Assembly (NCBI GenBank): GCA_963826505.1
Contig: CAWGXG010000008.1
Location: 1,550,001 to 1,614,000, forward strand
Direction of reading: 5' to 3'
Length of the DNA stretch: 64,000 nt
DNA from: CAWGXG01 sp963826505
GTDB taxonomy: Bacteria > Chloroflexota > Anaerolineae > Aggregatilineales > Aggregatilineaceae
Shown here: positions 21,301-30,405 of the stretch, in pieces
Layout of the letters: each line of letters starts with the position of its first letter
Numbering within the stretch: the stretch's first letter is position 1
Notes under the pieces: generated by a model
What the model was told of the DNA's origin: nothing
The model's database searches: none
Seen by the model: only the letters and a program-made list of their open reading frames with translations
Made by a program: the position numbers and the translations under genes

Positions 21301-22555
21301 ACAGATCGCCCGCGATGGTCAATCTGTGCGGAGCTGCCAAACCGATCGCTCCCCACGCAACCAGGTAGACAATCGCCGCCAGCACACCCGACGCGCCAAC
21401 CAGCAGATCGCCGCCGTTCCGGCCTGACCAGCGCCACAGTCCGCGCAGTCCCGCCGTGAGGGCCAGCATCACCAGCGTCAGACCACCCAGGCTCAGCAAA
21501 CCCAGGATCGGCGCGCCCCGGTAACCGGTATCCCATACCGCGCCGCCAAAGCCGATCAGGATGTACACCATCGGGCGCGGCCCCTGCTGCGCGCCTGCGC
21601 CGTCCATTGCCCGCACGGCAAAATAGAGCGCCAGCGTCACCCAAAACGTGGTGAAAGCGTCCACCGTAAAGAAATGCGACTGCTGGATCGCAAAGGCGGT
21701 TACGGCGTACAGGCCCGCGGCCAGCAGGCCAGGCCAGCGCCCATACAGCCGCCGTCCCAGGAAGAACAGCACCACGATCGTCAGCCAATCGGCTAGCGCC
21801 GACACGCCGCGCCCAATCAACTGCGCGCCGCCGTAACCTTCCCACTGGGTCGAGATAGTATGTTTTTCCGCGGCTGCCGGATCAAACGCTTGCAACAGCG
21901 CGTCATAATCGCGCGACAACTGCGTGCGCGCCACGCCCGCGGCATGCACCGTGAACAGCGGGAACTCGCCGTAAACGTACATCCCTTTGCCGATGTTGTT
22001 CGGATTCAGCGAGGAGCAGTCGGCGTCGAAATATCCGCCCTGCCCCACATCATACATGGACAGCAGACCGTCACTGCCCACCGTCCCCGGGTAGCGCTGA
22101 GCGCACAACGCGGCGTGGGCATCGCGTTCCGCCTGGGTATCGTCGGTAAATTGCAGCGGGCCACCGAGTTGGGTTACCACATCGGTGAGGAACCGCTCAT
22201 CGGGGTGCAGATGCGTGTAATCGTCCCAGTTCAGGTGATCGAAGCGCAGCCACCCACCCACCGCCAGGATCGCGATGAACAGCGCCCAAAACAGCACGTC
22301 GACGCGGCGCACACGCGGACGCATCCGACGGGGAGTTGCCGAAATCTGATCGGAATCGGGAGGCGGCTCCGCCGCTGTGGCTGGCTCCACAGGAATAAGA
22401 TCCGGGTCGTCGTAGGCGAGGGGATCGCGGATGCCCGGTTCATCATCTGGATTGTTCACATAAGGAGAAAAACTGCTGTCCGTCAAGAGAACTGTCCCAT
22501 AATAATCGCTAACCGGCGCGCCCCACCCAACACGCGACGCGCCATACCTATACAC
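15373..22555 (-). CDS. Giant GT-C glycosyltransferase fused to DUF2298 (YYY) domain; one frame break near 20350
   Basis: Two overlapping frames rejoin into a protein of about 2,394 residues. The N-terminal half (DNA 20350-22555) is a PMT/GT39-like membrane enzyme with the acidic loop motif THLHPDERFLTDVV after the first helix. A roughly 450-residue beta-rich extracytoplasmic segment follows (DNA about 18600-20250), with repeated GDF-x-G/Q and PFVV-type strands. The DUF2298 half carries KPMDFAYFNGVLRST-x-FPPIDPWFSGG and INYYYFGYVIVG near residue 1495. The change of frame falls within a transmembrane helix at about 20345-20350, where shifting one base joins TATVVAVG to FGAVVALAIIVVG without loss, so an indel is likely. 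Read separately, the second part would start with GTG mid-helix, which is implausible. The start at 22555 is a GTG without a clear Shine-Dalgarno. Confidence 0.75.
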
Positions 22556-22598
22556 GGGCAGCGCGCGGTTTCCTCATCGGAGCGTCTGTACCGCCCTC

Positions 22599-25500
22599 TC
22601 AGTTGATATTCCCGGCCCACACGATGTAAATGTAGAAATCACCTTGCAGGTAAAAGCCCGGTGACGCCTCGTAGCTGTATTGGTAAAACTGCGTCTCGCC
22701 GCCGGGGAACAATGCTGTGAGATAGGCGGCGGTCTCGGTGTCAGCGGCATTGTACATCACAAACAGCGGACGCGTCGGATCATACTCGTAGGGCGTGCCC
22801 TTGTTGCGTTCGATCATGGGCAGCAGCTCGTCACGCGTCACCAGTCCATTGGGCCAGCGAATGTCGCCCGCCATCGTGCCCAGGATGCGGTGATCCAGCC
22901 AATAGGGCCAGGCCACCATGAAGGCGTTGCCATAGCTGCCTTCGCCCTGCGCGAATTCCTTCATCGGCTTAGCAATCAGAGTGTAGGGCTTCCAACTATA
23001 GACGTAATTCACGCGGTAGTCGGTGAAGAAGTTCTTCCAGTCGGACTGCATGCCATACACCAGCAGCGCCGCCAACACCACCAGCCCAACGCCGCGTCCC
23101 AACGGCAGGCGCCGTCCGCTCGCACTGAGCGGAATACGCCACCGCACCCGGCTTGCACTGCGCAGCAGCACCGCCAACGGCAGCGCCGCCAGCATGAACA
23201 CTTCCGGAATCGTGCCGCTCGCCCTGGTGAAAGACGGATTCTCAATGGTGTATGCCAGTGTGAGCGCGGTTGGCAGCAGCATCACTAACACGCCGACCGG
23301 CAGCAGCCAATCTTCAGGCCGCCGCCGTCGCGCCGCCAATACGACCCACACCACCAATCCCAGGATCAGCAGCCCGCCTGCGACAGCATCCAGCGCCGGA
23401 TAGGCGTAGGCGTTATTGATCCACGCCCCGTCGCCTTCCCAGTTGTACATGCGCAACGCGTCCTCGTAATTGTTGACGAACACATCGCGATGTTCCCAAA
23501 TACGTTTGACCTGTTCCCACAAGCTCGGCTCGTACGACACCAGATTCCCGGCGGAATCGGTGCGAACGAAGGCACTTTCGCCAAACATACGCCCGCGCGT
23601 CCGGTTCCAGAACTCGGCCGGGGCAATTTTGGTATAGTGATACATGGGAATATACAAGGCCAGCGCTACAACGATCACCGCCAGCAGCCCGCCACCATAT
23701 TGCAGCAAGCGATCGCTGCGCCGCGCCCGAACTGCCAGCGCCACCACGCTGAACCACACCATCGCGATCATGGGCAGATATGTGTTGAGCTGGTTGCCCA
23801 GGTCGCGCGTGTTGGAATAGCCGCTTTGCTTGAACACGCTGGACAGGTAAAGCACGACCAGCAGCGGGAACGCCACCAGCGCCGCGAACCCCGCCGCCGA
23901 TCCGGCCAGATCCACCGCCGCGCGCAGGGTGCGCACGTGCCACACCGCCGCCAACCCAAGTCCCGCCGTTACCAGGATCGGCAGCATCCGGTCCGCCTGG
24001 TAGAAATACACGCTTGCACCCAGCATCGCCCCCAGCCAGACGTAATCCACCATGCGGTTGCGGCGAATCGCTCGCGCCAGAAGTCCGATCACCAGCGTCG
24101 TGGCCAGCGGCGTCAGGACAATGCGCAGACCCAGGCGTGACAGCATGACATGCCACGAGCTGACCGCCACCAGCCCGGCCAGCGTGATTCCGACCCAATT
24201 GCCGAGTTGACGCGATTCCTCGTCGTCCGTGCCGATCACCTGGCGCGCCATCCACCATAACGCGGGCAGCGTGAGGATGCCTTCAAAGGCCGTCGCCAGT
24301 TTGAGCGCGGTGAAGTTGAAGCCCACCCCCAACGTATGCGCGACGAACGCGACCACGTACATCTGGAAGCCTTCGCGCCCGCCGTTGTTGGGGAAGAAGA
24401 CCGCGTAATACCCCTGGCTGACGTGCAGCGAATCGAGCAGCTTCTCGATGTGATCGCTCGTCATCTCCGGCGGTGACGCGCTGAGATTGTGCAGCCGAAA
24501 ATACGCGCCCAGCGCCGTCATGCCAATCACGCCCAACACGACCCAGGTCAGACGCAGGTGCAGACGCGGTCGTTGCCAGCGCCGCAGCCGGTCCGGCAAG
24601 CGGCGCACATCCACGGCCAAGACCGCCATCCACAGCACGATGCTCAAGGCCCAGGCAATGCTGCCGGACCCGGTCAGGACCACGTCACGCGGCTGACCGA
24701 AGGGATCTTTCAACACGTTCTGGCTGTAGGCCAGCGCCGAAAATAACAGCGCGATCGGCACGAGCGCAATCTGGTAAGCGTGCGCGTAGAACCAGCCCCA
24801 AACGCCACCGCCCGCCGCTGAACGCACCAGGGACGGCGCACCCCCGCCGGGGACTGTGCCGCGCACAGCGGAGCGCACGACATAGGGGAAATCGCCCGCG
24901 ATGGGCGCGGCATGCTCTGCGCCGGATTCGGGCGGCGTATCGTCCGGCAGTATCTCAGTTACGGGCGCAGTCCCGATCACCAATGTGATCCACAGCCCGC
25001 CCGCCAATAGCAGCAGTGCGGCGGGTAACACTATTCCGCCCGACAAGCCCGCCAACACCGTCAGCACCATCGCGGGCAGCGTCAACCCGATCAGCCACAT
25101 TTGCGGCAGATCGTTCGCGTAGAAACGGCGGTGCAGGTTAAATGCAACGCGTGGGAAGCGCCCTGCCCACCAGTCGCGCCCGCGCCAGCTCTCAAATCCC
25201 AGCACCAGTGCTCCGGCTAACACAAACCACAATCCTGCGCCATTTGGATCGTACGCCAGTTTGTATTTCTCAGTGAGCGCCGCCGCGCGCAGGACCGCGC
25301 CACCGCGCAGCGCTGCGATGACGGCGAGTGTCCAAACCGCAATCCGCACCCACACACCCGATCCGTCCGTGGTCAGACCCAACCATCCGCCTGTGCTGCG
25401 CGGCAGCACGGACTCCGTATTGCCCCATTCTGCCAGGCGTTCTTCGTCTTCCGCACTCGCGAAAACCCTCTCCTCGACGGCGAAATCCTCTGCCGCGTCA

Positions 25501-25880
25501 TCGTCCGAGATCCGGGGGTCTGCCGTCTCCACCAACGCGCCGCCCTGGGACCCGTCCTCGTCTGCGCTCTCGTCCTCATCCCGGGCGCTTCGCGCCTCCG
25601 GATCGTAGGCCAGGACGCGCCACAACAGCCGCGCCGTCGTAACCGGCCGCCAGACCACGTATAACAGCGCCTCCGACAATGTGAGGTCTTCAAAGACCAG
25701 GGTACGCGGCGCGGGGCGAGGTGGGACAGGATCAGCAGGCGGCATTGGCTCCAAGATGGATTCAACGGGAACCGCGTCCGCAGCGTCGCCGGAATCAAAC
25801 GAGCCAGCCTGCGGGGTTTCCTCAGGCTGAGGCTCAGATGGATCGGAATCGGCGGATGGATCGGAATAGGGGTCGCTCAT
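22599..25880 (-). CDS. Large GT39-like membrane glycosyltransferase
   Basis: A 1,093-residue protein. The N-terminal 140 or so residues are acidic and Pro-rich (PSADSDPSEPQPEETPQAG), probably cytoplasmic. A first group of helices spans about 165-290. A GT39/PMT-like core from about residue 445 starts VVLGVIGMTALGAYFRLHNL and has the loop EMTSDHIEKLLDSLHVSQGY and the catalytic-site-like NNGGREGFQMY. The C-terminus is a soluble domain containing WPYWLDHRILGTMAGDIRW and ENPSFTRASGTIPEVFMLAAL-type membrane segments. It would transfer a sugar from a polyprenyl-phosphate donor on the outer membrane face. It begins 12 bp after msrB and precedes the giant GT-C/DUF2298 gene by 43 bp, so it is probably in one transcript with both. 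Confidence 0.8.
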   Translation of the reverse strand: MSDPYSDPSADSDPSEPQPEETPQAGSFDSGDAADAVPVESILEPMPPADPVPPRPAPRTLVFEDLTLSEALLYVVWRPVTTARLLWRVLAYDPEARSARDEDESADEDGSQGGALVETADPRISDDDAAEDFAVEERVFASAEDEERLAEWGNTESVLPRSTGGWLGLTTDGSGVWVRIAVWTLAVIAALRGGAVLRAAALTEKYKLAYDPNGAGLWFVLAGALVLGFESWRGRDWWAGRFPRVAFNLHRRFYANDLPQMWLIGLTLPAMVLTVLAGLSGGIVLPAALLLLAGGLWITLVIGTAPVTEILPDDTPPESGAEHAAPIAGDFPYVVRSAVRGTVPGGGAPSLVRSAAGGGVWGWFYAHAYQIALVPIALLFSALAYSQNVLKDPFGQPRDVVLTGSGSIAWALSIVLWMAVLAVDVRRLPDRLRRWQRPRLHLRLTWVVLGVIGMTALGAYFRLHNLSASPPEMTSDHIEKLLDSLHVSQGYYAVFFPNNGGREGFQMYVVAFVAHTLGVGFNFTALKLATAFEGILTLPALWWMARQVIGTDDEESRQLGNWVGITLAGLVAVSSWHVMLSRLGLRIVLTPLATTLVIGLLARAIRRNRMVDYVWLGAMLGASVYFYQADRMLPILVTAGLGLAAVWHVRTLRAAVDLAGSAAGFAALVAFPLLVVLYLSSVFKQSGYSNTRDLGNQLNTYLPMIAMVWFSVVALAVRARRSDRLLQYGGGLLAVIVVALALYIPMYHYTKIAPAEFWNRTRGRMFGESAFVRTDSAGNLVSYEPSLWEQVKRIWEHRDVFVNNYEDALRMYNWEGDGAWINNAYAYPALDAVAGGLLILGLVVWVVLAARRRRPEDWLLPVGVLVMLLPTALTLAYTIENPSFTRASGTIPEVFMLAALPLAVLLRSASRVRWRIPLSASGRRLPLGRGVGLVVLAALLVYGMQSDWKNFFTDYRVNYVYSWKPYTLIAKPMKEFAQGEGSYGNAFMVAWPYWLDHRILGTMAGDIRWPNGLVTRDELLPMIERNKGTPYEYDPTRPLFVMYNAADTETAAYLTALFPGGETQFYQYSYEASPGFYLQGDFYIYIVWAGNIN

Positions 25881-25892
25881 GGGCAGCGGGCC

Positions 25893-26306
25893 TCATGGTT
25901 TGGTGGGTGGTTCAGGCTCCAGCTTCAAGGCTACTGAATTGATGCAGTAGCGCAAACCTGTCGTGTCGCGCGGACCGTCGTCGAACATGTGGCCCAAATG
26001 CCCACCACAGCGGCTGCATACCACTTCAGTGCGCACCATGCCATGGCTGCGGTCCACACGCAGTTCAACGTGGCCTTCTTCGACCACGTCCCAAAAGCTG
26101 GGCCAGCCCGACCCGGAATCGAACTTCGTATCGGACGAAAACAGCGCCTGCCCACAAGCCGCGCAATGATAGACGCCGGGCGTCTTCTCGTGCACGTACT
26201 CGCCCGTGAAGGGCCGTTCGGTGGCGGCCTGTCGCAGCACTGCGTATTGTTCCGGCGATAACTGATCGCGCCATTCGGAGTCGGGTTTGGTTACTTTGTC
26301 GGCCAT
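25893..26306 (-). CDS. msrB: Peptide-methionine (R)-S-oxide reductase
   Basis: MsrB repairs oxidised methionine (R-epimer) in proteins. The 137-residue product has all the key residues: zinc ligands in CAAC and CSRC, the GSGWPSFWDV substrate loop, RTEVVCSRCGGHLGHMFDDGP, and the catalytic cysteine in LRYCINSVAL. The ATG at 26306 has GGAG 9 nt upstream and is preferred over the ATG six codons earlier. There is no signal peptide, so a cytoplasmic location is expected. It lies immediately upstream of the 1,093-residue glycosyltransferase, co-directional and 12 bp apart, probably a passenger in the envelope operon. Confidence 0.96.
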   Translation of the reverse strand: MADKVTKPDSEWRDQLSPEQYAVLRQAATERPFTGEYVHEKTPGVYHCAACGQALFSSDTKFDSGSGWPSFWDVVEEGHVELRVDRSHGMVRTEVVCSRCGGHLGHMFDDGPRDTTGLRYCINSVALKLEPEPPTKP

Positions 26307-26438
26307 GATGAATCGCTCCTTCATTGCTTTGTGTCGTGCCTATGTATCAGTCTGGTTCCGAACATAGCACGTTTGGACGTGTCCCCGCCACCTGGCGCGA
26401 GCACGGCGCAGACCATGACAACCCGTTGTGAGTTCCGC

Positions 26439-27299
26439 TCAGCGCGGTTTGCGCGCCTTGATCGCCAGGTTGACCGTGCTGCGACCCGGCGGCTCATCAA
26501 GTACGTTGGGCCGGTCGAACAGGTTCAACACCCCGATCGCCGCGCCCATCAGGTTGAAGCGCCCGCGCGGCTGGTCGAAGCGCGTGCGGTCGGCAGCGGT
26601 CGCCATGCCATCAGGCAGCAAGCCAGATTCCAGCAGCGGCTTGCCCAGCCCATACACCAAATTGTGAATGAACGGAAAACTATAATGGGTGAAGGCGCGC
26701 TCGGCTTCAACTTCCAAACCCGCCGCCTCAACCGCTCCGCGCAGCGCATCCCGCGTGTACAGCCGGACATGGTTGGCCCAGATGCCCGCCAGCGGTCCAC
26801 GCCCAACATGTGTGCGCAGCGTGCGCTCCAAAGTCCAGTTGATGGGATCCCACAAAAAAGGATAATTCGCATTCGGCACGGTGATCGCCACAACGCCGCC
26901 CGGTTTCAGCACGCGCCGCACTTCGCGCAGCCCAGCCACATCATCGTCGATGTGTTCGAGAATCTCGGAGAGGATGACGCCGTCGAACGTGGCATCCGGC
27001 AGTGGCAGCGCGTAGATGTTGCCGCGCGTGAGCGTGATATCCGGCAAATGTCCGATGTGGCACTGCGCCTTGCGGATCACGTCGGGATCCAGTTCCAGCC
27101 CGACGAGGCGGCAGCCGCTCACATAACGATACATGTTCAGATAGAAGCCGCGCCCACACGCGCAATCGAGGATCGTCCGGTCGTCGGCAGGAGGGACCCA
27201 CTCGAAAATGGTTTCAACCCGCTTTTTGAAGGCCATATCGGCCTCGTTGCGGGTCATGTGCCGGATCGTCTCGGCGTCTACGGAATGGTGTGCTGTCAC
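26439..27299 (-). CDS. Class I SAM-dependent methyltransferase
   Basis: A 286-residue methyltransferase of the Methyltransf_11/UbiE-like type. Motif I is ILDCACGRGFYLNMY at about residue 45, the acidic end of strand 2 is GLELDPDVI, motif II region is GVILSEILEHIDDD, and the post-motif is VLKPGGVVAITVPN. The predicted start is a GTG at 27299 (MTAHHSVDAE), with the ATG 14 codons later (MTRNEADMAF) a reasonable alternative because no strong Shine-Dalgarno decides between them. It lies between msrB and the haem-binding gene within the co-directional envelope cluster. Methylation of a glycan, lipid carrier or quinone are all possible. Confidence 0.88.
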   Translation of the reverse strand: MTAHHSVDAETIRHMTRNEADMAFKKRVETIFEWVPPADDRTILDCACGRGFYLNMYRYVSGCRLVGLELDPDVIRKAQCHIGHLPDITLTRGNIYALPLPDATFDGVILSEILEHIDDDVAGLREVRRVLKPGGVVAITVPNANYPFLWDPINWTLERTLRTHVGRGPLAGIWANHVRLYTRDALRGAVEAAGLEVEAERAFTHYSFPFIHNLVYGLGKPLLESGLLPDGMATAADRTRFDQPRGRFNLMGAAIGVLNLFDRPNVLDEPPGRSTVNLAIKARKPR

Positions 27300-27400
27300 G
27301 GTGCTCGCTTACCCATTTTCAACGTCCCGGCAGCAGATCACAACCTGCCGCCGGGACCGGAATCACACGACATAGTCACGCTGAAACCGCTGACTGCCAG

Positions 27401-27865
27401 TTAGCCACCGCTCTGGGCGAAGGTCGCGTTCAAGCCGGCGATCAACTGCTGCTTCTCGGCATCCGTGAGTTTGGCGTTGGGGTGCATGATGGTGTAATAC
27501 CAGGGCGGCATCGAACCCCCATTGATCGCTTCGGCCATTTCACCTACGCGGCCGCCGTGCCAATCAGAGAAATTAAACTGATCGCGACCACCCACTACAT
27601 CGCGATAGAGCAGCCAGGACGACGGCGCAATCTTGGCATACCACGGCCAGACCGTTTCGTTGCTGTGACAATCGAAACAGGCGCGCTGCGCCAGGTCATG
27701 CGTCTGCTGCGAATCCCAGTTCACCTCTTTCACGATGGGGGGATTGGTTTTGTTCACCGGGATAAACTGAATCAGGACAAGAACAACGATGACTGCGAGG
27801 ACAGCCAGTCCTACCTTCCGAACGCGATTACCACTCACTGCGTACTGCCTCCTTAACTTCACCAT
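27401..27865 (-). CDS. Membrane-anchored haem-binding (Haem_bd / cytochrome-like) protein
   Basis: A 154-residue protein with one N-terminal transmembrane anchor at about residues 18-37 (KVGLAVLAVIVVLVLIQFI). An extracytoplasmic domain contains the c-type haem attachment motif CFDCHSNET and a distal GGSMPPWYYTIMHPNAKLT that supplies a methionine typical of axial haem ligation. This matches the Haem_bd family, small periplasmic or surface haem proteins of uncertain role in electron transfer or sensing. Length is normal for the family. It lies about 100 bp from each of its co-directional neighbours, a methyltransferase and a GT4 glycosyltransferase, and may be unrelated to glycan synthesis. Confidence 0.85.
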   Translation of the reverse strand: MVKLRRQYAVSGNRVRKVGLAVLAVIVVLVLIQFIPVNKTNPPIVKEVNWDSQQTHDLAQRACFDCHSNETVWPWYAKIAPSSWLLYRDVVGGRDQFNFSDWHGGRVGEMAEAINGGSMPPWYYTIMHPNAKLTDAEKQQLIAGLNATFAQSGG

Positions 27866-27971
27866 TCGCGACTTTGCAAATCCCGCTCAGGAAGCATAAC
27901 GCCAACCGCCCTGCGCAACAAGATCCACAAAGTTTGAATTTCTTGAATTCGCGCCGCCGTGCTGCAATCCA

Positions 27972-29156
27972 TCAGCGCGCGCGGAATGCGCTCACCGCAT
28001 CGCGCAGATGCGCTTCGTACTGCTCGACCGTTTGTTGCAGATTGAAGACGCTCTCGACCTGGGGGCGCGGTTTGTGATAACGGTCCGGGTGCTGCACGAT
28101 TTCCACGACCGCGTTGCCAATCGCCGCCGCATCCCCACGCGGGACGATCAACCCCATGCCGCTTTCGGTCACGGGGACGCGCCCGCCAGGGGTGTCCGTC
28201 ATGACGACCGGCGTGCCACACAGCATCGCCTCGACCTGCACTAGCGCGAAACACTCCGTATCGCTCGGCATGACCAGTACATCACACGCCGCGAAGAAAT
28301 TCGCCATGGCCTGCATGCTGCTGAGCTGTCCCAGGAAAATGAGCTGGTCCTCGTAGCGCTGAATGAGTGCCTGATTGCGCTCCCAGGTGTCTTCGTAGCG
28401 GATGTCATATTCGCCCGCGAACACGACGCGCACCGACGGAAAAGACCGGTTGATGACCTCTAACGCGCGGATCAACAAATCGGGGCGTTTTTCCTGCACG
28501 AAGCGCCCGGCGTAGCCAATGATCGGGCCGCCGTCGCGCTGCCAGCGGGAACGCAGCTCGGCGACGCGCTCCGGCTGCGGCTCGGGCACCTGAATCGGCG
28601 GGTAGATCGGTGACACTTTGTCGCGAAACGGCTGGAGATAATAACTGTGGTCGGCGTAATCCTGGCTATAAGCCACCAGGCGCGCGGCGCGAGCGGCCAT
28701 CACGCGATAATTCTGGAAAGTGAACCAGCGCACGAAGCGGTTGAAGAGTCCCGGAGGCAGGATCAGGTCGCCATGATGCGTGGCGATGACCGGACGGTGC
28801 GCTGCCCCAGCAAGCAGCGCCATCAGCGCCGTTTCGATCATGGGCGTGTGCAGCCACAACACATCATGGCGGCGCAGCAGACCCCACGCCGCCCAGGGAT
28901 AGGCCGGCATGAGCATGCCCCGGCTGACGCGCAGCGGTGCCCATAACCGTACCAACCGCACACCGTTGATCGTTTCGTCGCGCGGCAAGTCGATCGAGTG
29001 GCGCGCCGTCAGGATCGTCACGCTGTGCCCACGTTCGATCAGGGCTTCCGCCACGCGCTGCAAATGGATCGGCACGCCGGTGCGGTGCGGCAGGTAATAT
29101 TGCAGCGCGGCCAGAATCTTCAGAGGTTTTTCGTCCGAAAAATCAGTCATTGTCAT
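27972..29156 (-). CDS. Glycosyltransferase family 4 protein
   Basis: A 394-residue GT-B retaining glycosyltransferase, cytoplasmic or peripheral, using a nucleotide-sugar donor. The N-terminal acceptor half starts PLKILAALQYYLPHRTGVPIH. The C-terminal donor half includes IIGYAGRFVQEKRPDLLIRAL and the E-x7-E signature region PSDTECFALVQVEAMLCGTPVV followed by GLIVPRGD. It starts 25 bp after the flippase-like gene stop, co-directional. In lipid-linked glycan pathways such an enzyme builds the oligosaccharide on the inner face before flipping, which fits its neighbour. Sugar specificity cannot be read. Confidence 0.92.
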   Translation of the reverse strand: MTMTDFSDEKPLKILAALQYYLPHRTGVPIHLQRVAEALIERGHSVTILTARHSIDLPRDETINGVRLVRLWAPLRVSRGMLMPAYPWAAWGLLRRHDVLWLHTPMIETALMALLAGAAHRPVIATHHGDLILPPGLFNRFVRWFTFQNYRVMAARAARLVAYSQDYADHSYYLQPFRDKVSPIYPPIQVPEPQPERVAELRSRWQRDGGPIIGYAGRFVQEKRPDLLIRALEVINRSFPSVRVVFAGEYDIRYEDTWERNQALIQRYEDQLIFLGQLSSMQAMANFFAACDVLVMPSDTECFALVQVEAMLCGTPVVMTDTPGGRVPVTESGMGLIVPRGDAAAIGNAVVEIVQHPDRYHKPRPQVESVFNLQQTVEQYEAHLRDAVSAFRAR

Positions 29157-29181
29157 TTCGCCGGAGCAGTGTCAATCCAGA

Positions 29182-30237
29182 TTACGCGCCTGAAGGCGTG
29201 CCGGTCGGCGGACCCACTTCCTCTACCGGGCGCGGTGAGCGCACGCGCCGGGCGGCCCGGGACAGCTCACCCAGGCTCACGTCTTCGGCCCACAACCCGA
29301 TCAGGCCCATCCCGATGTACGTCAGCAGATTCACGACGTGTACCAGCAGCGCAAACGCGACGGCAGGTGCAGCGGTCGGCTCGGGAACCAGATCGGCGCT
29401 CGCCAGCCCAAAGACGACCGCCGCCTCAAACGGCCCCAGATTACCGGGCACGGCGGGTACCGCGATCGCAAAAGACGCGAAAACGATCATGGCGGCAGAC
29501 GCGCCCCAGGTCGGCTTGTCGAAGATCGCGAACAGCAGCGCATAGCCCGCCACAACCGACACCACCCAGGACGCCGCGGTCCACCACACCGCCGCCAGCG
29601 CCAACCGTGGCGACGCCAGCGGTCGCGCGCCGTCCAGGGCATGATCGAGCCAGGTATGCAGAGCCGGACGGCGCAGCAGCGGAATCACGCGCCCTACCCC
29701 GTGCAGCACAGCGTGTGCCCAGGCGGGACGCGCAGCAGCGGCGGCCAGCACCACCACCCCAATCACCGCGCCGACACCCAACAACGCCCCGACCAGCCCG
29801 ATCTCGACACCCGCCGGAATCAGAGCCAGCGTCACGCCCAACAAGGCAAATACCGCCAGGGTATCCAACAGCCGTTCAACCACGATAGTGCTCAATGCCG
29901 TAAACACGGGGATCGGCGGATCCAGGCGCGCCGCCAGCACTGCGCGCGCGAGCTCACCGATCCGCAACGGCAGCACGCCGTTCACGAAATAGCTGACGTT
30001 GAGAATATGGAAACTGTGCCGGATGGTGACACGCTCACCCAGCAGCACGCGCCAGCGAATGCTGCGCAGCCACAGGCCCACGATCGTCAGGGCCACGCAG
30101 GGGATCACCGCCCAATAATGCGCGTTGCGCAGCACGTCGCGGACGCCGCTCACATCGCGCCGGAGCAGATACACCAGCGCGACCACACTCAACACCAGCC
30201 CAAGCACGATGCTTGGCCACCGTCGCTTCATATGCAC
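29182..30237 (-). CDS. Lysylphosphatidylglycerol-synthase-TM / UPF0104 (AglD-type) flippase-like protein
   Basis: A 351-residue polytopic protein with about eight hydrophobic segments, starting MHMKRRWPSIVLGLVLSVVAL. Family marks are VLPLRIGELARAVLAARL, a repeated helix pair in the middle, and the late PAVPGNLGPFEAAVVFGLA. Members of this family act as, or are associated with, flippases for lipid-linked substrates (MprF-type domains and archaeal AglD homologues). It is the first gene of the minus-strand block, with a perfect TATAAT -10 box 20-odd bp upstream (30259-30264), so it may head the operon running into the GT4 gene. The carried lipid is not known. Confidence 0.85.
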   Translation of the reverse strand: MHMKRRWPSIVLGLVLSVVALVYLLRRDVSGVRDVLRNAHYWAVIPCVALTIVGLWLRSIRWRVLLGERVTIRHSFHILNVSYFVNGVLPLRIGELARAVLAARLDPPIPVFTALSTIVVERLLDTLAVFALLGVTLALIPAGVEIGLVGALLGVGAVIGVVVLAAAAARPAWAHAVLHGVGRVIPLLRRPALHTWLDHALDGARPLASPRLALAAVWWTAASWVVSVVAGYALLFAIFDKPTWGASAAMIVFASFAIAVPAVPGNLGPFEAAVVFGLASADLVPEPTAAPAVAFALLVHVVNLLTYIGMGLIGLWAEDVSLGELSRAARRVRSPRPVEEVGPPTGTPSGA

Positions 30238-30258
30238 TCCCAGTCAACGCGGCGGGCC

Positions 30259-30264
30259 ATTATA
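30259..30264 (-). promoter_or_regulatory. -10 box upstream of the flippase-like gene
   Basis: A perfect TATAAT lies on the minus strand 22 bp before the ATG. The -35 position is GC-rich and not recognisable (TGGCGC at 18 bp), so only the -10 element is well supported. It may be a candidate site for an alternative sigma factor. Confidence 0.45.
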
Positions 30265-30359
30265 GCCCTGTGCGCCGTGTTAGCGCCACAGCCATTTTAC
30301 ACAGTCCCGCCCACATTTCCTCGATCGCAGCCACGGGAATCGGCACCCAGCGCACAAAA

Positions 30360-30382
30360 AAGCCGGGCTCAATGCCCGGCTT
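30360..30382 (-). terminator. Intrinsic terminator after the kinase gene
   Basis: A 9-bp stem (AAGCCGGGC with GCCCGGCTT, 5-nt loop) is followed by a run of T on the minus strand. It separates the kinase gene from the flippase/GT operon downstream. Confidence 0.85.
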
Positions 30383-30405
30383 GCATTTCCTCAACACAGC
30401 ATGCG

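Noticed and set aside
20253..21845. 530-codon minus-strand frame overlapping the giant gene
   Set aside because: Arg/Gly-rich shadow in a third frame; no membrane segments, whereas the chosen frame continues the GT-C helices.
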